A stretch of 64,000 bases of DNA from Azolla caroliniana (GCA_043228905.1 JBHGNT010000001.1:18786001-18850000), one strand, 5' to 3'. Positions 11,631-22,837 are shown, numbered from the stretch's first letter. Notes: generated by a model from the sequence alone, not told the origin. Program-made: numbers and translations.

Positions 11631-12870
11631 AGTTTCAAACAAAAATGGGTGCTATGTCGGGAAAACTGAGATTTTGATGGACTGGTCCTTTTTGGATTGT
11701 CAACAACAACAATGGCACGTATCAGGTCGGCACATTAGCTGGTCAAGTCTTACAGAAGTGGGTCAATGGGTTTCGACTCAAGCCATATCGGGGACCGACC
11801 CCGACTAACCCATTCGAACAAGGCGATGCAATCGACAGTCGGTCGACTACCCCGTTAGGGTCCTGACCAATCTGACAGGGCATAATTGTAAATATTTTTA
11901 AAAAAGAAAAGAAAAGAAAAACAGAAAAGAAAAGAAAAAACAAATCTTGGCAGAAAAGAAACGTAACAGAAAAATCAATCTTGTCATCATTACTTCTCGG
12001 CTCTGTCCTTTTTAGACATTAAAAGAACTGGCATGCTTATGATTCGGTATTGATTACGAGTGGTGGCTATTGAAGGGCTATAAGTAGCGGTCGTCGATTT
12101 CGCAAAAAATCAGGACAGAGGGTACTAATCATGGGCAATGCACCAATTCTATGCGGTAATATCAAGAATCATAGGAGATGGTTCCGCAATCATTTGGTTC
12201 CAAAACCTGAGGTGGCAATTGCCATGCCCACCCCTAGTGGAGGAGCTAAAAGAAACGTTTTTGTCCACCCTTTCGGAGCTACGTCGAACGACCTTGGCGG
12301 TCGTCGATTTCACAGAGGGTACTAATCATGAACAATGCACCAATTCTAGTGAAAGCAGAGGAAAACTAAGGTGTTTGTCGATTCACACCGACACAATAAA
12401 GAAAAGCTATTTGACGCCAGTAAGCCGAACTTAGTGTTTCAAACAAAAATGGGTGCTATGCTGGCAAAACTGAGATATTGAGGGACTGGTCCTTATTGGG
12501 TTGTCGACAACAACAATGGCATGTATCAGGTCGGCACATTAGCTGGTCAAGTCTTACAGAAGTGGGTCAATGGGTTTCGACTCAAGCCATATCGGGGACC
12601 GATCCCGACTAACCCATTCGAACAAGGCGACGCAACTGATAGTCGGTCGACTACCCCGTATGGGTCGGTGGCCAATCTGATAGGGCATAATTGTAAATAT
12701 ATTTAAAAAAGAAAAGAAAAGAAAAAACAAATCTTAGCAAAAAACAAACGTAACAAAAAAATCAATCTTGTCATCATTACTTCTTGGCGCTGTCCTTTTC
12801 ACACTATAAAAGGACATCCATGCTTATGATTCAGATTGATTACAAGTGGTGGCTATTGAAGGGCTATTAG
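11631..12870 (+). repeat. Tandem duplication within remnant I
   Basis: The block from 11631 to about 12095 (integrase C-terminus, purine-rich spacer, AATCTTGTCATCATTACTTC) recurs at 12432-12870 with about 90-95 percent identity by eye. A smaller repeat, around GAGGGTACTAATCATG, links 12090-12150 with 12298-12350. This indicates a local duplication of roughly 800 bp. Confidence 0.8.
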
Positions 12871-13188
12871 TAGCAAATTCCATTTTTACCGTTCTGTCTC
12901 GAATAATGGACCACTTTTTTACAATATCCCTTTCGGTTTCTTTCTCTATAATAGAAAAACATAGGAAAACACAGGCAAACAAAGCAAACATCATCCTCAC
13001 ACATGCAAACAACGAGCGAAATAGACAAAAGCAGTTGACCAAAGTCCTACACAAAGCACTTCAATTCTCTTTGCCATGTACTGACCACAACGAGGTCATC
13101 CACACAAAAGAGGTAGAAGACAACATGTCGATGTAGGTATGAGAATATTTGCACCAATGGCTGAAGACAAATTGGCTGGAGGGCTACC

Positions 13189-13894
13189 TGTTGGGATTTC
13201 GGTCCCTCCGGATGGGATGTCCGGATGATGAAGACCCCGGTTACGGAGCCGGATGAAGAGTACCCGGATACGGATCCGGATGATGAAGACCCCGGTTACG
13301 GAGCCGGATGAAGAGTACCCGGATACGGATCCGGATGATGAAGACCCCGGTTACGGAGCCGGATGAAGAGTACCCGGATACGGATCCGGATGATGAAGAC
13401 CCCGGTTACGGAGCCGGATGACGAATGTACCCGGAGAGAGATTCGGATGCGGGGACATATTTGTGAATATGTTTGCTAAGAGCCCTTGTGGCTATATTTG
13501 TAAATAGCCCGAAAGTCATATATGTATAAATATGACTTAGGGCAAACAGTTTATGTTGTTGCTCATTTTTCCCATGCGAAGTGAGAGCAGCCGAGAGAGA
13601 GAGAGAGATAGAGCGCGAGAGAGACGAAGAGGTAGACGCCTCTGTGTACTTCCGCCGCCTGTGGCGAGGACAGCGAGCTCAAGGTCGTTGCCTTGCAGCT
13701 CGCCATTGTATATTTCTCTGTGCATAGTTTGGTTTGGAGTCTCGCACTCCCGTGGTTTTTCCCGTATAGGGTTTTCCACGTTAATCCCTGTGTATCGCGT
13801 CTTTCTCTGTATTTCCTATTTTCTGCTACATTGATCCGCGATTAATCGGTTGTGGCCGAGTGAAGAAGGTGAATCCAAGCGGTGATTCCTTACA
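13189..13894 (+). repeat. 5' LTR of J
   Basis: 706 bp, TGTTGGGATTTC...TTCCTTACA. It holds a 55-bp tandem repeat (about 13207-13430), a TATA box TATAAATA at 13525-13532 and a GA-rich stretch near 13593-13625. Confidence 0.95.
13207..13430 (+). repeat. 55-bp tandem repeat in the U3 of J
   Basis: A unit of about 55 bp (starting GATGATGAAGACCCCGG) is present as four copies, the last partial, upstream of the TATA box. The 3' LTR has five copies (about 18047-18295). Each unit contains CCGGATACGGATCCGG-like short palindromes, which could be enhancer elements; that is inference. Confidence 0.9.
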
Positions 13895-13897
13895 AAC

Positions 13898-13909
13898 TGG
13901 TATCAGAGC
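13898..13909 (+). other. Primer-binding site of J (initiator Met tRNA)
   Basis: TGGTATCAGAGC lies three bases after the 5' LTR. It is the standard plant initiator-methionine tRNA complement used by copia elements. Confidence 0.95.
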
Positions 13910-13923
13910 GACTGTTGCAGAAA

Positions 13924-16900
13924 ATGGAAGGCGGCGGCAGCGGGCAGCCGATGATGATGGTGCTGAATGCACAGAATTACGCCGACTGGAAGATCAAGAT
14001 GGAGGATCTTCTGATTGTTCGGGACCTGTACGAACCGATTGACAGGTCGGAAATACCGAAAGGGGTACTTGAGTCGGAGTGGAAGCTCCTGAACCGGAAA
14101 GCCGTAGCGACGATCCGACAATACGTCGATGTAAGCGTCCTACAACATGTGGCGAACGACACCAACGCATACGAGATGTGGAAGAAGCTGTCGGGCCTCT
14201 ATGAGAGGAAGAATGCGTTGAACCGGACCTCCCTGATGAGGAAGATTGTGAATCTCAAGTACCGGGACGGCGAGAGTATGGTGGAACACGTAAGCACGTT
14301 CATGGGATTCGTGAACCAGCTTGCGGCGATCAAGTTCCCGTTGGAGGATGCAATGCAAGCCATCATCCTGATGTGTACATTGCCGGACAGCTGGGAGAAC
14401 TTGGTGGTGACTCTCAGCACCTCTTGCACGGAAGACAACTTGTCCCTACAAACGGTAAAGACAAGTATTTTGAACGAAGAAGCGCGTCGGAGAGACAAAG
14501 AACCGGCCTCCGACTCGAAGGCGCTGCTTACCGAATCGGAACGGGGAAGACACTGGAACCGGAGTCCGCAAAGACGGGAGAAGTCGGGGACCCGGTCGCA
14601 GTCAAGAGGAAGGCCCACGTGCTTCCACTGTGGGAAGCCGGGGCACTTCCGGAAGAATTGTCGGCATTACCGAAAGGACAACGGAGCCGACGACACCGAT
14701 TCGAAGAAGTCACCGGAGAGAAACGGTGCATACCGGGGAGCAACGGACCGGAGAGGTTCGGATCGGCGAGGGCAGGACCGGAAAGGAACAACGGCACTCG
14801 CGGCAAGTGAGGAAGAAATCATGCTCATCACCGAAGAAGGTGAACTAAACATTGCCGGCGATGAGACGACCTGGGTGGTCGATTCCGGAGCATCGTTCCA
14901 CCTGACCCCGGAGAGAAGATACTTCTCATCCTACACAGCCGGCGAGCATGGCTGTGTTCGGATGGGAAACGAAGGCACGTGCCGAATTGCCGGCATAGGA
15001 GACGTGTGGTTGACAACCCCGACCGGATGCAAAATGCTGCTGAAGAATGTCCGACACGTTCCGGAGGTCCGACTGAACCTGATTTCAGCCGGGAGGCTAG
15101 ATGATGAAGGCTACACGGGTAGCATCCGGAACGGTGTCATGAAGTTCAGCAAGGGGAACCTGATAGTGGCTCGGGCCCGGAAGGTCAACACACTGTACCT
15201 GATGAATGCCTGGCTATGTCCGGAAGAGCTGAATGTGGCAGCCGACACTGCCGGTGAGCTGTGGCACAAGAGACTGTGCCACATGAGTGAGAAGGGGATG
15301 AAGAGGCTTGCAGAAGACAACCTTATCCCAGTGAAGCATGTGCACCTGGAGAAGTGCACCGATTGCTTGGCCGGTAAGCAGAACCGAACCTCCTTCCACT
15401 CAAGGCCACCGACGAGACGTAGCGCACCATTGGAGTTGGTGCACACTGACGTGTGTCAGGTAGAGACGAAGTCACATGGCGGAGCCCAGTACTTCGTAAC
15501 ATTCATCGATGATCATAGCCGGAAGCTGTGGACGGCACCGTTGAAGACAAAGGACCAAGTGTTGTGCGTCTTCAAAGAACTCCACGCGAGAGTGGAGAGA
15601 GAATCCGGCAAGAAGCTGAAAGCGATACGAGCGGATAACGGAGGGGAATACCGGGGGCAGTTCCAGGAGTACTGTCGCTCGAAGGGAATCCGACTCGAGT
15701 TTACTGTGCCGAAGACGCCGGAACTGAACGGGCTGGCCGAGAGGATGAACCGGACCATAATGGAGAGGGTCCGGAGTATGCTGGCACATGCGAAATTACC
15801 CAAGGGGTTTTGGGCTGAGGCAATGTCGACGGCGACATATGTGATAAATAGATCACCCTCAGTACCTTTGGACGGAGACACGCCGCAGAGAGTGTGGACC
15901 GGTAAGGAAGTATCCTACCGGCATCTGAAGGTGTTCGGGTGTCTCGCATACGTGCATGTGGCAAAGGACCGGAGAGGAAAGCTAGATCCGAAGACCCGGC
16001 CATGCATATTCCTCGGTTACGGCGACGACGAGTTCGGCTACCGAGTATGGGACCCGGTCAACAAGAAGATATTCCGGAGTCGTGATATCATCTTCATGGA
16101 GAACAAGACACTCGCCGACTGGGAGTCGGAGAAGAAGATGAAGAGCTCCAAGTCGACCGGTGAGGATCAACTCTACGAGGAGCAGTCCCGACCGGCAAGG
16201 GACCGGTTAGCACTCGAGGATCCGGCCGAAGACGGTGAAGAAACAGAACCGGCCGAAGAAGATGAAAATGATACCGGAACCGGCCCCGATCCCGAAATGG
16301 ATTCGGATGAAGAAGAAGAATCGGAAGAACCGGTTACCGAAGCTCCCGAACGGAGATATCCTCTAAGAGAGAGGAGAGCCCCCCGGAGATTTCCGGAACC
16401 AGAGCACGTGCTGCTAACCGACGAGGGGGAGCCGGAGAGCTTTGAAGAAGCAAAGCATGACACCCAGAGCCGCAGGTGGTTGAGTGCCATGCAGGACGAG
16501 ATGGATTCCCTGCATGAGAACCACACATATGAACTTGTGGAGTTGCCGAAAGGAAAACGAGCACTCCGTAACAAGTGGGTGTTCAAGCTGAAATCGGGAG
16601 ATGCCGGAAACCCCCCGAGATACAAAGCCAGGATCGTGGTGAAGGGGTTTCAGCAGAAGAAGGGCGTCGACTTCGACGAGATATTTGCCCCGGTAGTGAA
16701 GATGACCTCCATCCGGACGGTGCTGAGCATAGCGGCAAGCATGGACCTCGAGGTAGAACAGATGGACGTGAAGACGGCATTCCTTCACGGTGACCTCGAA
16801 GAAGAGATCTACATGCAGCAACCGGAAGGATTCGAGAAGAAAGGGAAGGAGCACCTGGTATGCCGGTTGAAGAAGAGCCTTTACGGACTGAAGCAGGCTC

Positions 16901-18000
16901 CCCGGCAATGGTACCGGAAGTTCGACTCCTTCATGACCGACGAAGGGTACCTCAAAACGCAGTCCGATCACTGCGTGTTTGTGAAGAAGTTCGAAGGAGG
17001 AGACTTTCTAATACTCCTCTTGTACGTGGACGACATGTTGATCGTCGGACGGGACCAGGTCAAGATACGGATGCTGAAGAAGGCTCTTCACCGAACCTTC
17101 TCAATGAAGGACTTGGGTCCGGCGAGACAAATACTAGGGATGCACATCATCCGGGACCGGAGCAAGAAGCAGTTGTGGCTGTCACAAGAGAAGTACGTGA
17201 CAAAGGTGCTTCAACGGTTCAACATGTCGGAAGCAAGACCGGTCGGATCAACCCTACCGGCAAACTGCAAGTTGTCCAGCAAGCAAAGTCCCAAGACAAA
17301 GGCTGAAAAGGAGGATATGATGAAAGTGCCATATGCCTCAGCCGTCGGGAGCTTGATGTACGCCATGGTGTGTACGAGACCGGACATCGGATATGCAGTC
17401 GGAGTGGTGAGCCGGTACATGAGCAATCCCGGCAAAGAGCATTGGAACGCGGTCAAGTGGATACTTCGATACCTGAAGGGCACGGCAAACGTGTGCCTCC
17501 GATTCGGCTCCGGTAAACCCGAACTCGACGGCTTCACCGATTCGGATATGTCGGCTGATGCAGATACCAGCCGGTCCACATCAGGGTATGTGATGACTTA
17601 TGCAGGGGGAGCCGTTTCGTGGCAGTCGAGGCTGCAGAAGACGGTTGCGTTGTCAACCACGGAGGCGGAGTACATGGCAGCTGTTGAAGCCGGCAAGGAA
17701 ATAATATGGATGAAGGACTTCATTAGAGAGCTCGGGATCCGGCAGGAGGAGTACCGACTCTACTGCGATAGTCAGAGTGCCATCCACCTTGCAAAGAACG
17801 CGGCCTACCATTCCCGGACGAAACACATCCAGCGTAGATACCACTGGATCCGGGAAAGGATAGAAGACAAGGAGTTCGTGCTGACGAAGATCCACACGGA
17901 CGAGAACGGGTCGGATATGCTGACCAAGGTGCTCACACCCGACAAGCTGGAAGCATGCCGGAAGAGGATCGGGTTGGAGAGACATCCCATGCCGAAGTGA
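13924..18000 (+). CDS. Copia gag-pol polyprotein of J
   Basis: 1358 codons, starting MEGGGSGQPMMM just after the primer-binding site. I chose this ATG because the upstream in-frame ATG at 13882 lies in the LTR. In order: gag (about 1-220), zinc knuckle CFHCGKPGHFRKNC (about 233), protease with WVVDSGASFHL (about 317), gag-pre-integrase LWHKRLCHMS (about 445), integrase with HTD (about 508), IRADNGGEY (about 570) and LAERMNRT (about 605), RT with KWVFKLK (about 884) and YVDDM (about 1034), and RNase H with FTDSDMS and STTEAEYMA (about 1200-1245). Copia order (integrase before RT) is clear. No stops; length is normal for the family. It makes the particle, processes itself, reverse-transcribes and integrates. 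Confidence 0.97.
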   Translation: MEGGGSGQPMMMVLNAQNYADWKIKMEDLLIVRDLYEPIDRSEIPKGVLESEWKLLNRKAVATIRQYVDVSVLQHVANDTNAYEMWKKLSGLYERKNALNRTSLMRKIVNLKYRDGESMVEHVSTFMGFVNQLAAIKFPLEDAMQAIILMCTLPDSWENLVVTLSTSCTEDNLSLQTVKTSILNEEARRRDKEPASDSKALLTESERGRHWNRSPQRREKSGTRSQSRGRPTCFHCGKPGHFRKNCRHYRKDNGADDTDSKKSPERNGAYRGATDRRGSDRRGQDRKGTTALAASEEEIMLITEEGELNIAGDETTWVVDSGASFHLTPERRYFSSYTAGEHGCVRMGNEGTCRIAGIGDVWLTTPTGCKMLLKNVRHVPEVRLNLISAGRLDDEGYTGSIRNGVMKFSKGNLIVARARKVNTLYLMNAWLCPEELNVAADTAGELWHKRLCHMSEKGMKRLAEDNLIPVKHVHLEKCTDCLAGKQNRTSFHSRPPTRRSAPLELVHTDVCQVETKSHGGAQYFVTFIDDHSRKLWTAPLKTKDQVLCVFKELHARVERESGKKLKAIRADNGGEYRGQFQEYCRSKGIRLEFTVPKTPELNGLAERMNRTIMERVRSMLAHAKLPKGFWAEAMSTATYVINRSPSVPLDGDTPQRVWTGKEVSYRHLKVFGCLAYVHVAKDRRGKLDPKTRPCIFLGYGDDEFGYRVWDPVNKKIFRSRDIIFMENKTLADWESEKKMKSSKSTGEDQLYEEQSRPARDRLALEDPAEDGEETEPAEEDENDTGTGPDPEMDSDEEEESEEPVTEAPERRYPLRERRAPRRFPEPEHVLLTDEGEPESFEEAKHDTQSRRWLSAMQDEMDSLHENHTYELVELPKGKRALRNKWVFKLKSGDAGNPPRYKARIVVKGFQQKKGVDFDEIFAPVVKMTSIRTVLSIAASMDLEVEQMDVKTAFLHGDLEEEIYMQQPEGFEKKGKEHLVCRLKKSLYGLKQAPRQWYRKFDSFMTDEGYLKTQSDHCVFVKKFEGGDFLILLLYVDDMLIVGRDQVKIRMLKKALHRTFSMKDLGPARQILGMHIIRDRSKKQLWLSQEKYVTKVLQRFNMSEARPVGSTLPANCKLSSKQSPKTKAEKEDMMKVPYASAVGSLMYAMVCTRPDIGYAVGVVSRYMSNPGKEHWNAVKWILRYLKGTANVCLRFGSGKPELDGFTDSDMSADADTSRSTSGYVMTYAGGAVSWQSRLQKTVALSTTEAEYMAAVEAGKEIIWMKDFIRELGIRQEEYRLYCDSQSAIHLAKNAAYHSRTKHIQRRYHWIRERIEDKEFVLTKIHTDENGSDMLTKVLTPDKLEACRKRIGLERHPMPK

Positions 18001-18008
18001 AGGGGGAG
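18000..18008 (+). other. Polypurine tract of J
   Basis: AAGGGGGAG immediately after the gag-pol stop and two bases before the 3' LTR; plus-strand primer site. Confidence 0.85.
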
Positions 18009-18010
18009 TT

Positions 18011-18771
18011 TGTTGGGATTTCGGTCCCTCCGGATGGGATGTCCGGATGATGAAGACCCCGGTTACGGAGCCGGATGAAGAGTACCCGGATACGGATCCG
18101 GATGATGAAGACCCCGGTTACGGAGCCGGATGAAGAGTACCCGGATACGGATCCGGATGATGAAGACCCCGGTTACGGAGCCGGATGAAGAGTACCCGGA
18201 TACGGATCCGGATGATGAAGACCCCGGTTACGGAGCCGGATGAAGAGTACCCGGATACGGATCCGGATGATGAAGACCCCGGTTACGGAGCCGGATGACG
18301 AATGTACCCGGAGAGAGATTCGGATGCGGGGACATATTTGTGAATATGTTTGCTAAGAGCCCTTGTGGCTATATTTGTAAATAGCCCGAAAGTCATATAT
18401 GTATAAATATGACTTAGGGCAAACAGTTTATGTTGTTGCTCATTTTTCCCATGCGAAGTGAGAGCAGCCGAGAGAGAGAGAGAGATAGAGCGCGAGAGAG
18501 ACGAAGAGGTAGACGCCTCTGTGTACTTCCGCCGCCTGTGGCGAGGACAGCGAGCTCAAGGTCGTTGCCTTGCAGCTCGCCATTGTATATTTCTCTGTGC
18601 ATAGTTTGGTTTGGAGTCTCGCACTCCCGTGGTTTTTCCCGTATAGGGTTTTCCACGTTAATCCCTGTGTATCGCGTCTTTCTCTGTATTTCCTATTTTC
18701 TGCTACATTGATCCGCGATTAATCGGTTGTGGCCGAGTGAAGAAGGTGAATCCAAGCGGTGATTCCTTACA
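18011..18771 (+). repeat. 3' LTR of J
   Basis: 761 bp, with the same start and end as the 5' LTR and five copies of the 55-bp unit instead of four. TATA box at 18402-18409. Confidence 0.95.
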
Positions 18772-18879
18772 CTACCTTCGAGTAGCCGATGTTGAACCTC
18801 ATCCTTGGGTAGAAGAGATAATCAAAGAAATTGACGTCGACAAAATCACGAACAAATAGGTGTCTCGATTCTTAAACCT

Positions 18880-19390
18880 AAAAAAAGAGGGCTATGATAT
18901 GATGAATCCCACGAGTATAATATATTAATCAACCCTTATTAAAAAAATCAACAAAAAAAACAATTACAATTTGTTCTCCACCCTTATATAGTGATGGAAG
19001 AGACTAAGTATATCCCACCACATGGTAAGCATCATGCTTTTTCTAAAGTGTTCATGCACACTAGATGTGCATGAATCACTTTATCTATTATGTTTTTTCT
19101 TCTAATAATAGTGTTCATACACACATGAGATGTGCATGAATAGCTTTTTGATCATGCGTTTTCTTCTAACTAAAGTGTTTTTTTTAATATGCATGAAGTA
19201 ACATTTGTATGTGGGAAATCTACTTTTCTAACATTTTGAATTGTTAGTATAATGGTAAGGACTCAACTTATTAACATGGAGGTACATGGTTCGAATCTTG
19301 CCCTATGCATGTAATATATATTTTAATATTTGCTTCTATTTCCTTATTTTTATTGAGTCAGGTACTCCATACGTTTTTCAGGTAGTGTAC
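18880..19390 (+). other. AT-rich insert in remnant I with a tRNA-like segment
   Basis: The extra ORF of I is interrupted by about 500 AT-rich bases with no ORF. Inside are two similar segments around GTGTTCATGCACAC and GTGTTCATACACAC (19045-19140). At 19243-19310 there is a tRNA-like stretch with an A-box-like TTAGTATAATGGTAAG and a B-box-like GGTTCGAATCT. It could be a SINE or a decayed LTR; no TSD was found. Confidence 0.45.
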
Positions 19391-19739
19391 GAAATGCACT
19401 ATGACAACATTGGATGCAAAAACCCTTGAATCATATTTCAAAGAATACTCTCCCTCAGCCAAAGCTTACCGTAGACAAGGGGGTCCAGATGTATGTTTCC
19501 ATGATGTAGCAAAATATTTGTTGGAAGTTGCTTGTGTAAACCCACGATCATATTGCATGCCAAAATAGAGGGCTGGGTTCATAATAGCTACATATGAGGG
19601 GGAGAAAATCGATTGGGAATACGTTACTGGTGTTGTGTTCAGAGAACAACTACATAGGGTGCAGAATGGAAAAGCCATGAAGCCGATCTTTGCACGATGC
19701 CTGGCAGTATTATGTCCTACACCGGGAACATAGACAGGA

Positions 19740-20690
19740 CGTAAGACCTCAGGAAAAGGGGCATTCGTCACAGGCAAGGCCGAAGTAATCGGTACGTTGA
19801 ACAATTTCATGTGACATCTGGCACAAACCAGAGTCGACGTTAGTACCCGAACCCAACAACCTACGTTGTCGAGGAAATTCCCATGTGTTTGCGAAATGAA
19901 ACGGGACCGCCAAGGTCTTGGACCTAAAGGACTCAATGTTTTACTAGCGTAAGCGAGAAAGTATTGAAGATAGGGAGATAGACGAAGATTCCAATTCTAA
20001 GGTTGAACCCTTGAATTCAATTTTAAGAGACAAAATACATCACCAATGGGATAACTAAATTTTTTATTATCAATCTCTTGAATCAGTACATAGCTCCCGT
20101 TTTTTATCTTTTTCTTCCTTTCTTTTATAGATGCCCCCATGCATATGATGCATGTGAGGGTACAAGAATTGCATACAATGCATGGAATGCATGATTGTCA
20201 TTCAGTGCTCATGCATTACATGTGATCCATGATAACCATGTCACTTATTCAAGCTCTCATGTATGAGAATTTACATGTGAAAAATATCACGATAAACGTA
20301 TAGTTTTACAAGCGAGAAACAACTTAACTTAGTAGTAAGTCAATTGTCTCCTCTTTTGGAGGTGCAAGGTTCAAAACCTTACTGGCACCCCTCGGCATGC
20401 ACAAAAAGGCCACTAGGCCCTAGACTTATTTTCAAATGTTTGTGTAATGTGCGCACATCACATGTGTACATGTTTAACCTTACAACCTTTCTTTTCTCGG
20501 TTCTCATTTCATTCATATTTACAACATGCTAACGTACGCATGTAAGGCACCTTCTCGATTTTGTCTGTTCCACGCGATTTTCACACCATTGTCGAAAATC
20601 TTCACGACATCCACCCCCACAAAAACCACACATCCTCTGGTATGTGCCAAGAAGAGAGTGTGAGATTTCGGCTACGGTGATCAATCAAAT
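19740..20690 (-). repeat. Decayed LTR related to the 3' LTR of element G
   Basis: Short matches in the same order and orientation as 38175-38994: around ACGGGACCGCCAAGGTCTTGG (19898) against the stretch at 38184, and around CTTCACGACATCCACCC (20600) against 38928. In between is AT-rich sequence without ORFs, with another tRNA-like stretch at 20306-20380 (B-box-like GGTTCAAAACC). Boundaries are approximate. Confidence 0.4.
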
Positions 20691-20778
20691 TCCTCCACGT
20701 CCTCGTTGACCTCGTTCACGTTTGCGAGTTCCACCCTGCCATCTATGTTGGCCTTTAGAGTATAATCCGAAGGATAAG

Positions 20779-21226
20779 TGTGGACAGGGAAGAGATGGAT
20801 CGAATGAATATTATGTAAATAGTAGTTATTAAGGAAAGGACGGATTTAGATAGTTGTACTGATCCAGATCCGCACCGATTAGTAGCCAGTAGTCGGTAAG
20901 GCACCGTTTTGTAATATGTACCAGATGCCTATACAAGGATCCAAATTGATGTATAAATTTTACGGAATTAATAGAAGTTAAGTGTTGTTGTTTTCCATCT
21001 TATTTGTTATCTTGTTTACTTGTCGTCTGTGCTACAATTATAAATCATATGTGTGTAATTAAGTTCCAGATAAGGGTGTGATTCCGGAAGGCATTCCAGA
21101 AAGTAACTGGATAGTGTTAAGTGAATAAGATCCGAATTATCATCCATATCTCCAACCACCCCCCTTTTGGTGACATGTTTCGGAAGGAGACCCTGTGTTT
21201 GTGGTTAGTGTGGCCTAGGAGAAACA
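20779..21226 (+). repeat. LTR of fragment E
   Basis: 448 bp, the same length as the left LTR of D. It shares scattered blocks such as GGCACCGTTTTGTA and GGTGACATGTTTCGGAAGGA-type sequence near the end. It ends GAGAAACA before the primer-binding site. Confidence 0.6.
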
Positions 21227-21259
21227 AAGTTTTGGCGACCACGATTCCTACATAGAGTA

Positions 21260-22800
21260 GTGAACAAACGGGGAATGGATGTCTAGACAGACGAATGACC
21301 CAGTGATCGAGCGAGTGAGAAGATTAGCCGATTGACTGCAGAGGCGTGAAGCTTACCAACGGTCGAGAGAAGAGATTCGGCAGGATCGATCTTTTCCCAG
21401 AGTGCTCCAATGGGTCGTGGAGTAAACGGTCCGGATTCAAAATCAACGACACTAAGATGAAGGAAGCAACCTTACCAGTCTACTCGATGCCGAATCGATA
21501 TTCCAGAATTTAGCAACAGGCACTAGCGATTCAAAGGCCTTTTCGACATTCGAGTCAGGATTAGACAACGATGTGCGGAGCGTCCACTCGAACTATAGAT
21601 CCAGGCACGATACTCCAGAAGAGCTAGAGGAAGATGGATCCGAGCACACACTGGAGTCGATGGAACAAGAAATCTCGGTTCCAACACCACCGACAGAGGT
21701 TGTTGATCCAGTGCAACCAAACGAAGAGATCTCAGAACAACAATCAAAGGAGGAAGATGACTGCATGCCGACACCATCGGTACACGAACCCATACCCGGA
21801 ACGGGTTGAGGAAGAGGATAACATGGTGTACCCATATTCCAAGTACTGTGATGAACCAAATGCGGAAGCACATATTTATGCCTTTTTAAAGACATGGGAG
21901 GCCAACCATGTCTCACAGCAACTAACAGAAGCTGAAGCTGAAGCTGAATGATTGAAAATAGTAGAATTTGGCCTATCATTGGAAGGACCGATGATGTGAT
22001 GACATGCGAAACATCTGCTCGGGGGCTTCGCTACATTTCAGGCCCTGGGGTTGTTTCATCGACAAGTGGTGCAACAAGAGCTAGTCGGATGGTTCTATAC
22101 TACGTGCCAAGAACCAAGTAAAATCATAACTCAATTTATCATCCGGTTCTAGATGCTGCACAACCAATTAACGAGGGCACCCCCGGAGGATGAAGTTAAG
22201 GCAATATTTCTGGCAACCACTCCGAACTATGTTAGTAGTGTTAGATTTTCGGGCGAGTATAGTTGATGATGTCATTGAATAGGTACTCGAGATGGATAGG
22301 GCTCAGAACAATAATTATATGGCAATGAGGGCCTTAAAACATGCACTGCCTAGGGAGGAGGAACTTCGATTCCAACAGGCGGTGCAATGTACAACGTGTC
22401 TAAACCCTGACCATTCCACTGGAGAATGTACTATGCGGACACAATGTTTGTTGTGTCACTCAAAGAGACACACCATGGATCGGTGTGACTACAACTTATT
22501 GAACAGACAGGCTATGCCGGTAAGGCAAATTGAGCCCTGAGATGAGTGGAGGTTGGAGGATGACCGGTACCAAAGAGAGGACTGATACAGACCAGAAGGA
22601 CATTATCGGTAGGATGACCAAAGGAGAGACGATTATTTTTGGGATCGATATGAAAGGGACTATTCTCTAGAGTATGACCGGAGACGAGGAGGAGAACGAA
22701 GATATCCAGAACAATAGGGATACAACAATCACCGCCACAATTCAAACCACCGATGGGGAAGTTTCAATCAAAGGAATGAGCACCGGGACATGGACCGGGA
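21260..22800 (+). pseudogene. Gag of fragment E, broken
   Basis: Open pieces at 21573-21809 (acidic, Pro/Thr-rich N-terminal region as in D), 21634-21951 and 22292-22540. The last has two zinc knuckles, CTTCLNPDHSTGEC and CLLCHSKRHTMDRC, each CX2CX4HX4C, followed by YNLLNRQAMPVRQIEP, almost as in D. The capsid region between (about 21880-22290) has stops and frame breaks. Confidence 0.8.
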
Positions 22801-22837
22801 GTGTTCGAGCTTAGATCTAACATAAGCATATGATAAG

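Larger units (their letters stand above)
13189..18771 (+). mobile_element. Element J: intact Ty1/copia retrotransposon
   Basis: LTRs at 13189-13894 and 18011-18771, TSD CTACC at 13184-13188 and 18772-18776, a primer-binding site at 13898, one uninterrupted gag-pol ORF and a polypurine tract. The LTRs look the same on reading except for one extra 55-bp repeat unit in the right LTR. All parts needed for autonomous transposition are present and open, so the insertion is recent. Confidence 0.97.
11631..19735 (+). mobile_element. Gypsy remnant I (A/D family, 3' part), split by copia J
   Basis: Holds an integrase C-terminus (QTKMGAMSGKLRF, GTYQVGTLAGQVLQKWVNGF), an A/G-rich spacer and an extra ORF of the kind found in A and D. 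It is interrupted by copia J at 13188/18777 and by an AT-rich insert near 18880-19390. No LTR of its own is visible. The orientation is the same as D. Confidence 0.75.
13100..19735 (+). pseudogene. Extra 3' ORF of remnant I, split
   Basis: Pieces are 13139-13188, 18777-18860 and about 19395-19735. The first two join in frame across copia J once one copy of the TSD is counted. The reading there (LEGYL then RVADVEPHPWVEEIIKEID) corresponds to LEGFLTIMEVPPHREAEKIVKEID in D. After the AT-rich insert come YFKEYSPSAKAYR and RAGFIIATYEGEKIDW. It ends near LAVLCPTPGT where LTR-like sequence begins. It is a third, independent copy of the unknown ORF of A and D. Confidence 0.7.
20779..22837 (+). mobile_element. 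Gypsy fragment E (D family): 5' LTR and gag only
   Basis: A diverged LTR of the same length as that of D, the same primer-binding sequence TTTTGGCGACCACGATTCC (about 21230-21248), and gag with two zinc knuckles. It stops where solo LTR K begins; pol is absent. It is older than D, judged by the divergence of its LTR from that of D. Confidence 0.75.
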
